Positions 5,875-11,728 of a stretch of 11,728 bases of DNA are shown piece after piece. Where the stretch lies: NCBI GenBank assembly GCA_014730295.1, contig WJIN01000363.1:1-11728 (forward strand). The letters run 5' to 3'. Each line of letters begins with the position of its first letter. Within the stretch, counting starts at the first letter, position 1. Under the pieces are notes generated by a model that was not told the origin of the DNA, did no database searches, and saw only the letters and a list, made by a program, of their open reading frames with translations. The DNA is from Promethearchaeota archaeon (GTDB taxonomy: Archaea > Asgardarchaeota > Lokiarchaeia > Sigynarchaeales > SOKP01). The position numbers and the translations under genes are program-made.

Positions 5875-7080
5875 ATGATTTCAAAAAATAAAGCACGGGA
5901 TAATTTTATTGGACCAAAAGCACTCTTTGATCCACTTTATGTTCCTCCAGAACTTCTATTTAGAGAAACAGAAGAATCGTCACTTCTCTCTATCTTAACC
6001 GACAGCCTCCAAGATAAGTTTTCTGTTAATATTCTATATCAAGGAATAGAAGGTATCGGTAAAAAATCAATTATTAATAAAGTTTTAGCAGATCTTATCA
6101 ATTCCAGCGACTATTTCCATCTCTACAAAAAAATCCAAATTGATTGTAAAGAAAAAAATGTAGAAGAACTTATAATAAGCTTAATTTCAATCCTCTCAAA
6201 ACATTGCAATCTTAATTTCGAATTGAGCTCGATTCTAAATTCGAATCTTCCACGATTATGGAGTCTTTTGAAATTAATGTGCAAGAAGCTTGACAATCAT
6301 GTGATTTTTATCTTTTATAATTCGGAATATCTTAAGACCAATATCCAAAAAAAGTTCCTCAACTTTGGAAAAAATTCCAATATCTCGGTGATTTCTACAG
6401 TGAATAGAGTATTACGCTCTAATACTATAGAACTCCTCTCTGATTATGATCTGAAAAGGAAATTAGAATTCTTCTCCTATGATCAACTCGTTTCAATTTT
6501 CACCCAGAGAACCGATTTGAGTTTTTCTTATAAAATTGAGAGAGACCTAATTGAAATAATAACAGATCTCATTTGTGAAAATTATGTACCTGTTCCGGGA
6601 AAAGGGATAAATATCCTTCGAGATTTATATCCCTCTCTTAAAAATAGAGATTCTGTTGACTATAATAATCTATTAACAATATGCGAGAATCATTTTGATG
6701 TTCTAAACAATCAAGATGAATTTAGTATGCTGAATTATCTCTCAGAAGAAACTACTTTAGCGATTGTATTTCTTGATAATTTAATAAATCATTTCTCTTC
6801 GAATTCGTCAAATTATTATATAAATCTAGAGGAATTAAAAGAGCTTTTTGATATATCTTGTGAATCATTGGAAGCTAATGGAAATATTGAAGAATTTATG
6901 AACATGATTATTCGTTTGAAAAATATAGGAATTTTAAGTCCATCCAATAAAGGAATAGATTTTACTTATGAAATTGTTCTTGAAAGCGAACTCTCCAGGA
7001 ATTTCTATTTTCTACTTCTTAACCCGATAAAGTTGAAAGCAATGGTTGATGCGGTCTTCACTCACAGAGCCATTTTTTAA
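5875..7080 (+). CDS. Degenerate Orc1/Cdc6-like AAA+ protein
   Basis: A 401-residue protein with the layout of archaeal Orc1/Cdc6, the replication initiator: an entry motif (FDPLYVPPELLFRE, 18-31), an AAA+ domain to about 260, and a helical/winged-helix C-terminal part (about 285-370). The ATPase motifs are eroded. Walker A at 57-65 reads GIEGIGKKS, with Lys64 where Thr or Ser should bind magnesium. The Walker B position at 143-151 reads VIFIFYNSE, lacking the Asp-Glu pair. Sensor 1 Asn177 (SVISTVNRV) is kept. The sensor 2 element at 241-251 reads PGKGINILRDL, with Ile in place of the usual Arg. The F.Y..DQL..IF..R lid segment (199-212) is recognisable. I infer a protein that keeps the fold, and perhaps DNA binding, but does not hydrolyse ATP. 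ATG 5875 was preferred over TTG 5842, whose extra residues match nothing. It lies upstream of smc on the same strand. Confidence 0.72.
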   Translation: MISKNKARDNFIGPKALFDPLYVPPELLFRETEESSLLSILTDSLQDKFSVNILYQGIEGIGKKSIINKVLADLINSSDYFHLYKKIQIDCKEKNVEELIISLISILSKHCNLNFELSSILNSNLPRLWSLLKLMCKKLDNHVIFIFYNSEYLKTNIQKKFLNFGKNSNISVISTVNRVLRSNTIELLSDYDLKRKLEFFSYDQLVSIFTQRTDLSFSYKIERDLIEIITDLICENYVPVPGKGINILRDLYPSLKNRDSVDYNNLLTICENHFDVLNNQDEFSMLNYLSEETTLAIVFLDNLINHFSSNSSNYYINLEELKELFDISCESLEANGNIEEFMNMIIRLKNIGILSPSNKGIDFTYEIVLESELSRNFYFLLLNPIKLKAMVDAVFTHRAIF

Positions 7081-7090
7081 GTTTCCCTTC

Positions 7091-7098
7091 TTTTTTTT
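7091..7098 (+). terminator. T8 run, probable terminator after the Orc1/Cdc6-like gene
   Basis: A run of eight T lies 10 bases after the stop codon, preceded by a pyrimidine-rich CCCTTC. This fits archaeal T-run termination and suggests that smc has its own promoter. Confidence 0.45.
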
Positions 7099-7138
7099 AT
7101 TAATCATAATGGAAAACTAATAATAATTCTAAGCAACC

Positions 7139-7161
7139 TTAAAATATATAAAAAATATATA
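7139..7161 (+). promoter_or_regulatory. Putative TATA region for smc
   Basis: A long A/T stretch containing AAATATATAAAAAATATATA lies 52-75 bases before the smc start. Transcription from it would begin near 7180-7190, leaving a leader of about 25-35 bases that contains the Shine-Dalgarno sequence. A second TATA-like ATTTAAAG near 7180 is too close to keep that site in the mRNA. Confidence 0.4.
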
Positions 7162-7202
7162 CTTGAGTTTATTCTTTACATTTAAAGAGATTACTTAGAT
7201 TA

Positions 7203-7206
7203 GGAG
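7203..7206 (+). promoter_or_regulatory. Ribosome binding site of smc
   Basis: GGAG lies 7 bases before TTG 7214. It supports TTG as the start codon, as does the encoded N-terminus TYIKRISMTGFKSFG, which begins exactly where SMC proteins normally begin. Confidence 0.6.
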
Positions 7207-7213
7207 ACCCAAT

Positions 7214-10200
7214 TTGACCTATATTAAACGAATCAGTATGACAGGCTTTAAGTCCTTCGGGAATAGGACAGTCACAGTTAGGCTTTCTCCCGGCTTTACT
7301 TGTATAGTCGGCCCCAACGGTGCTGGAAAATCTAATATCATTGATGCACTATGCTTTGCACTTGGCAGACTATCTAAAAAGACAATGAGGGCAGAAAAGC
7401 TAGAGGATCTTATCTTCGCAGGCTCGAGAGGGCATAAAGAAGGTAATAGAGCTTCTGTAACGTTATATTTCGATAATTCAGAAGGAATTTTCCCAGGAGG
7501 GACTGATGAATTTCAGATTACACGAGTGGTAAGAAGAAATAAAGGTAATAAATATAAAATGAATGATAAGATTACCACACGTCAGCAAATTCTTGATACA
7601 TTAGCATCAGCGAATATAGATCCAGATGGAAGCAATCAATTTGTATTGCAAGGAAAAATAGTTGAATTAACTCATATGGGTACAATTGAACGGCGGGAAT
7701 TTATAGAGGAATTAATCGGCCTTCAGAAATATGATGATATGAAGGAAGAGACTATGAAAGAATTGGAGAAAGCAGAACGAGATTTGGGACAGTTTGAAGC
7801 AATTTTTAAGGAAGTCTCTTCCCAACTAAAAAAGGTAGAAAAAGAAAAGAATGATGCCTTGGCGTGGAAAGAGCTTGAACAAGAAATTAATAATTTAAAA
7901 TCGAAATTAATCGCCTTAAAAATTTCAAAATTAAAAGAAGAAGAGGAAACTATCGAAGCGCAAATTGAAGAAACCAATAAGATTATTGAGGAACTTGAGG
8001 AAAAAATAGGGCGTCAAAAAGATCTCGTGGAACAAGAATCATTGGTAATGGAAAATATACAAGACTCTATAAATCAGAAAGAAAAAGAACGAGATGAGAT
8101 TAATGAACATATAACAGAACTTAAAACAAAATTGTCTTCTAATGAAACAACCTTAAAATTAGCAGAAAAATCGCTTAAAAAATTGAAAGGAGAAAAGACG
8201 GAACTAGAAAGTCAGCAAACGCAATTAGAGGAAGATCAGACCTATGAATCGTTAATATCTAAAGGAGAACAAAATATTAATACGATTGAATCAAAACTGG
8301 AGGAAGCGAAACAAGAGATCGATAAGCGACAACAAAACCAAACAGAAATTGACAATAAAATTAATTCTAAGGAACAAGAAAAGAGTAAACTAAAGGCTAA
8401 TATATCAGAGTTAAAACAACAAATTTCCTCTAAGGAATCAACTATAACACATTTACAAAATACTATAAAAAAAAACCTGGAAAAAAAAGAAAAATTACAA
8501 AATGAATTAAATACTCTCAAAGGCGACGCCGAGAGCATTCAAGAAGCCATAAAAAAAAAGAAAAAGGAAGAAGAGACAATACGGGCAGAAATAGATAACT
8601 TAAAAAATCAAATATCAAAAGAAAACGAAAATCGGAGACTTCTAGAGGATCAGATAGATTCAAAAAGAGAGGAAATAAACCAAATTAATTCGCAAATATC
8701 CAATTTAAATTCTACTCTCTCATCCATTAACACAGAGATCAAAATGCATAATGAAAATATTACAGATTTGCAAGAGAAAAAAAAACAAATGAAATCAAAA
8801 ATTGAATCTCTTAGTAAGGGAAAAGATGTCGAAGCTGCCTTAAAAGAATTAAATCAAACTAAACAGCAAATATCGGAAGAAATTCAAAAATTACGTAAAG
8901 AATTAAAAAACAGAAATTTTGAATTTCAACAAAATGAGAAAAACTTAGAATTATTTCAAATGAAATTCGAATCAATCACCTCTGAAATTAATGATAATCA
9001 ATCAAAAATAAGTAATATTAAAACTCGGGAAAATCTTTATGAAAAAGATCTAAAAGAATTGGAAAGGGAAGAGAAAAATCTTTCTATGAGAATTCAATCT
9101 TTAGAAGAGAATATTTCTACTATCGAAAAAAAACGCGAAAACCTTACAAATCGAAAAGAAAATGTATTGAGGCGTTTGAATGAACTAAAAGCAGAGAAAC
9201 AAAAAACTCAGAGTCGGATAGATCGTGCAGAGGAAGAATATCAAAAAGATAAAAAAGATATTGAAGGGATTTTACAAATCTTGAACATGCTAACCCAGAA
9301 TATAAATATCTCCGTCGAGTCTATAAAGAGTAATATACAGCAATCAAATGCCGAAGCAATTGAAATGTCTGCCGAAGATTTTCGAAAATTTATATTAGAT
9401 GTAATCGATATGATGAAGACTGTGGAAGATGTAAGCTGCGAAGTAGAGGAAACTGAGGAAACGGATGCGATGCTAAATTCCATTATGCAAACCTTATCTT
9501 TGTTCACGGATAATGCAGATGAAACCATTGGACAATTGATCACTAAAGTTAAAGATTCTGTCGACGTGGCTGTTCAAGATTCTACCTCTAATTTTGATAA
9601 TTTTGTTCAAGATTTAATGGAGATCCTAGAAAATATGCATATTTCTCTAAGAAAACTTACCGTATCAAAAAGTCAGGATCTATACAAACAACTTGAGGAA
9701 ATCATTAATAACATAAAAAGTCAAGAGGATGATTTGAATGAAATAGAAAAACAAATTTCAGAACTACAGATCCAAAAATCTCACGATTCGGAAGATTTAT
9801 CAATTTCCAAGAGCAAACTTGATAAAGTTAAAGAGAATATTAATGATTTAAACACAAAAAACCAAGACTTAAAAGAGGAGGAACAAGAAAGGAATAAGGT
9901 CATTGAAGAGAAATTACAAGAAAAGAGGGAATTAGAAGAAAAAATAAATCAATTGAAATTATCAAAAGAAACTCATTGGGAACAGATCTCCGAAATTCAA
10001 GAAAAAATTGATGAAAAACAGAGAGAACTGGAGACAATACAATCTAACCTGCAAGATCTACGAGATATTCAATCACTTTTTGATAATATAGAAGCCATTG
10101 AAGAGGCAACAACAAAGTCAAAAAGCATAATTGAAGATAAGAAAAAAAGCATATCTGAGGTAAATAGTAAAATTAACTCCTTCGAACAAAAAAAAAATGA

Positions 10201-11659
10201 TATTGCCGAGGAAATTGAAAATCTTAATAATAAAAAAGAGAGATTTTGGGAAGAAACTGGAAATTTACAGGAAAAAATTGATGACAAGAATGATAAATTG
10301 GAGTCTATTTTAGATAAACTCCGTTCTTTAGAGAATATTCAAAGAATAATTAATACAATCGAAGACCTTAAGAGTGAAAATCTCGAATCGGAAAATAAAA
10401 TTAAACAAAATCAAAAAGAAATTGATAAACTTAATGAAAATATCTCAGAGATCCAAAAATCGGTCGATACTATAGAAGGAGAGGTAAAAGGGTTAAGAGA
10501 TGAAAAAAATAAAGAAATTGATGCTCAGAAAGGAGCCCAAAAAGATTTAAATAAATTAAATAAAAATCTTCAAACTGCTCAGCACAAATTGAATGATTTA
10601 AAGAGTAGTAAAGAGAGAGCAGACCGGATTAAGTCCATTTCGGAAGAAATATCTCAAACTAAAGACCAAATCACTAACTTGAATGAAAAAATCAATATCA
10701 TCAAAGAGGACTTAGAAAAGGTAAATACCCAAAAAAGTCAAAAACAAGAGGAAATTGATAAATTAACCGAAGAGAAAAATGAATCGTGGAATAAACAAAA
10801 GAAATATCAAGAAATATATACGGATCTTAAATCAGACCTTTCAATGAAACAATCAAAATTAAATAATTTAGAATCGAAAAAAATTGCGACTAATGATCAA
10901 ATTGAAACTCTTTATCAGAGATCGAAAGATTATGGGGCTTTACCACATCTTACAGAAGATATTTCAGAAGAAAATTTACAATCTAATATCAAAGATGCTA
11001 CCAAAAAGAAAGAAGCCCTTGAACCTGTGAATCTGAAAGCTATAAAACAATACGATTCAGTAAAGGAGCGCTTCGATGAAATTGATATGAGAAGACAAAC
11101 AATCCAACGTGAAAGAAAATCAATTTTAGACGCTATAGAGAAAATAGAATTAGAAAAGACCCAAACATTTATGAAAGCCTATCATGAAATTAATAGAGAA
11201 TTCTCCAAAATATTCCAAAAATTATCACCCGGTGGGTCTGCGAAAATGATTTTAGATAGACCAGATAAACCATTTGAAGGGGGTATAAGCATTGAGGCTC
11301 GACCGCGAGGAAAGAAAATTGCCTCGCTGGAAATTCTTAGTGGGGGTGAGAAAACGTTAGTAGCTCTCTCTTTCATCTTTGCCGTACAGGAATTCTATCC
11401 AGCACCATTCTACGTAATGGACGAGATTGATGCGGCCCTAGATGGACCAAATGTTCACCGCGTATCCATGGTAATTAAGCAATTTGCAGAACAAGCTCAA
11501 TTTCTTATTATAAGTCATCGTGAAGAAAATATTGTGAATGCAGACAGGATCTATGGGGTCTCTATGCAAGAAAGTGGCATAACAGATATCTTTAGCGTAG
11601 ATTTGGAAGAGGAAGCAAAACGCTTATTAGAAACTGAAGAGGCTGTATCCAAAACCTAA
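7214..11659 (+). CDS. smc: SMC-family chromosome organisation ATPase, over-long and hinge-less
   Basis: An SMC ATPase that should bind DNA and organise or segregate chromosomes. The head is intact and canonical: Walker A GPNGAGKS at 33-40, Q-loop Gln146 (NQFVLQGKI), the HMGTIERREFIEEL segment at 154-167, signature LSGGEK at 1375-1380, Walker B Asp1403-Glu1404 (YVMDEIDAAL), D-loop Asp1410 and switch His1435. LEPVNLKAI at 1269-1277 is the usual SMC block before the C-terminal head. At 1481 residues it exceeds the roughly 1200 usual for prokaryotic SMC. Coiled coil fills about 171-675 and 813-1235. The segment between (676-812) lies where the hinge belongs but shows no hinge motifs, no proline, two glycines and no CxxC hook. 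The C-terminal arm carries repeats of about 90 residues. No kleisin gene is seen, although one could start downstream. Rad50 is excluded by the head motifs and the lack of a hook. Confidence 0.93.
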   Translation: MTYIKRISMTGFKSFGNRTVTVRLSPGFTCIVGPNGAGKSNIIDALCFALGRLSKKTMRAEKLEDLIFAGSRGHKEGNRASVTLYFDNSEGIFPGGTDEFQITRVVRRNKGNKYKMNDKITTRQQILDTLASANIDPDGSNQFVLQGKIVELTHMGTIERREFIEELIGLQKYDDMKEETMKELEKAERDLGQFEAIFKEVSSQLKKVEKEKNDALAWKELEQEINNLKSKLIALKISKLKEEEETIEAQIEETNKIIEELEEKIGRQKDLVEQESLVMENIQDSINQKEKERDEINEHITELKTKLSSNETTLKLAEKSLKKLKGEKTELESQQTQLEEDQTYESLISKGEQNINTIESKLEEAKQEIDKRQQNQTEIDNKINSKEQEKSKLKANISELKQQISSKESTITHLQNTIKKNLEKKEKLQNELNTLKGDAESIQEAIKKKKKEEETIRAEIDNLKNQISKENENRRLLEDQIDSKREEINQINSQISNLNSTLSSINTEIKMHNENITDLQEKKKQMKSKIESLSKGKDVEAALKELNQTKQQISEEIQKLRKELKNRNFEFQQNEKNLELFQMKFESITSEINDNQSKISNIKTRENLYEKDLKELEREEKNLSMRIQSLEENISTIEKKRENLTNRKENVLRRLNELKAEKQKTQSRIDRAEEEYQKDKKDIEGILQILNMLTQNINISVESIKSNIQQSNAEAIEMSAEDFRKFILDVIDMMKTVEDVSCEVEETEETDAMLNSIMQTLSLFTDNADETIGQLITKVKDSVDVAVQDSTSNFDNFVQDLMEILENMHISLRKLTVSKSQDLYKQLEEIINNIKSQEDDLNEIEKQISELQIQKSHDSEDLSISKSKLDKVKENINDLNTKNQDLKEEEQERNKVIEEKLQEKRELEEKINQLKLSKETHWEQISEIQEKIDEKQRELETIQSNLQDLRDIQSLFDNIEAIEEATTKSKSIIEDKKKSISEVNSKINSFEQKKNDIAEEIENLNNKKERFWEETGNLQEKIDDKNDKLESILDKLRSLENIQRIINTIEDLKSENLESENKIKQNQKEIDKLNENISEIQKSVDTIEGEVKGLRDEKNKEIDAQKGAQKDLNKLNKNLQTAQHKLNDLKSSKERADRIKSISEEISQTKDQITNLNEKINIIKEDLEKVNTQKSQKQEEIDKLTEEKNESWNKQKKYQEIYTDLKSDLSMKQSKLNNLESKKIATNDQIETLYQRSKDYGALPHLTEDISEENLQSNIKDATKKKEALEPVNLKAIKQYDSVKERFDEIDMRRQTIQRERKSILDAIEKIELEKTQTFMKAYHEINREFSKIFQKLSPGGSAKMILDRPDKPFEGGISIEARPRGKKIASLEILSGGEKTLVALSFIFAVQEFYPAPFYVMDEIDAALDGPNVHRVSMVIKQFAEQAQFLIISHREENIVNADRIYGVSMQESGITDIFSVDLEEEAKRLLETEEAVSKT
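9239..9649 (+). other. Central helical segment of SMC replacing the hinge
   Basis: Residues 676-812 form a break in the regular coiled coil, centred on the middle of the protein. The composition is acidic and methionine-rich, with only Gly685 and Gly773, a single cysteine (Cys742) and no proline, which is unlike the glycine-rich alpha-beta SMC hinge. The content suggests a helical bundle: 683-696, 719-740, 751-765, 768-780 and 793-812 look like helices. Two similar motifs, DFRKFILDVIDMM at 722-734 and NFDNFVQDLMEIL at 793-805, hint at an internal duplication. It may serve as a dimerisation element; this is inference. Confidence 0.55.
9710..10897 (+). repeat. Repeats of about 90 residues in the SMC C-terminal arm
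   Basis: Four units of 90 codons plus part of a fifth lie end to end: residues 833-922, 923-1012, 1013-1102, 1103-1192 and 1193 to about 1228. Each full unit ends in a similar patch: EEKINQLKLSKETHW, AEEIENLNNKKERFW, EGEVKGLRDEKNKEI and QEEIDKLTEEKNESW. Thus Trp falls at 922, 1012 and 1192, and Ile at 1102. Units two and three share EKIDEK/EKIDDK and RDIQS/ENIQR, with identical DNA over GAAAAAATTGATGA. The first unit appears to be out of register by one residue in its first part. Spacing is exact across three intervals, pointing to duplication rather than generic heptad similarity. Confidence 0.65.
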
Positions 11660-11675
11660 AAAAAGATGATTTGTA

Positions 11676-11728
11676 ATGGACCGAATTGAAAAACGGGCTA
11701 ATATTTTGAATGCTCATTTCAATAATTC
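11676..11728 (+). CDS. Start of an unidentified gene downstream of smc (partial)
   Basis: An ATG 16 bases after the smc stop opens a frame that stays open to the window end, giving MDRIEKRANILNAHFNN. This is too short to classify. Close spacing on the same strand suggests co-transcription with smc. Kleisin subunits (ScpA) often neighbour smc, but these residues do not match an ScpA start that I recognise. No good Shine-Dalgarno sequence is present in the gap (GATGAT is the nearest), and 17 open codons could be chance. Confidence 0.4.
   Translation, partial: MDRIEKRANILNAHFNN

Noticed and set aside
8467..8559. Runs of eight or nine A (8467-8475, 8481-8488, 8551-8559) as programmed slippage sites
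   Set aside because: They encode Lys-rich coiled coil, the zero frame continues normally, and such runs are expected in an AT-rich genome; no structure or conserved alternative frame was seen.
9239..9649. Missing hinge caused by a frameshift or assembly error
   Set aside because: The frame is open across the whole gene, coiled coil resumes in the same frame on both sides, arm lengths are balanced, and the central segment has normal coding composition.
7723..11376. Minus-strand open frames inside smc
   Set aside because: Ser/Phe/Ile-rich translations are the mirror of Lys/Glu-rich coiled coil; no promoters or ribosome binding sites support them.
7214..11659. The coiled-coil protein could be Rad50 or another hook-bearing SMC relative
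   Set aside because: The head reads as SMC (HMGTIERREFIEEL, LEPVNLKAI, YVMDEIDAALDGPN), and no CxxC hook occurs at the centre; Cys742 is the only cysteine in the central segment.

Overview
The window is AT-rich and looks archaeal. It carries an archaeal/eukaryotic-type ribosomal protein eL15, a short ACT-less phosphoglycerate dehydrogenase, a small protein resembling the archaeal DUF2095 family, an Orc1/Cdc6-like protein and an SMC protein. Several genes have TATA-like boxes upstream and short or absent leaders. A 446-residue protein with a longin-like N-terminus followed by winged-helix-like segments hints at an Asgard archaeon, but nothing in the window proves that lineage.

Layout. Positions 2-1570 hold two minus-strand genes, serA and then eL15, with a separate promoter likely for eL15. 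Positions 1663-2139 hold the DUF2095-like gene on the plus strand. The convergent gap at 2140-2348 contains a candidate C/D box guide RNA with its own TATA-like box. Positions 2349-3986 are a minus-strand pair: the longin-like/winged-helix protein and a small winged-helix protein. Positions 4192-5768 are a tightly packed plus-strand pair, a HAD phosphatase and a nitrilase-superfamily amidase. From 5875 to the end, the plus strand carries a degenerate Orc1/Cdc6-like protein, a 1481-residue SMC protein and the first codons of another gene.

The most unusual material is in the last block. The SMC protein has intact ATPase head motifs but is about 300 residues longer than usual. Where the hinge should be, at its exact centre, there is a proline-free, glycine-poor helical segment with no hinge motifs and no zinc hook. 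Its C-terminal arm is built from repeats of about 90 residues marked by a tryptophan at 922, 1012 and 1192 (isoleucine at 1102). Immediately upstream is an Orc1/Cdc6-fold protein whose Walker A, Walker B and sensor 2 residues are eroded, so it is probably not an ATPase. A non-catalytic ORC paralogue next to a hinge-less, repeat-armed SMC could be an undescribed chromosome-organising module; the functional link is inference from adjacency only.

The remaining genes (translation, serine synthesis, small-molecule hydrolases) look like ordinary housekeeping. No rRNA, tRNA, CRISPR array, insertion sequence or convincing replication origin was seen.
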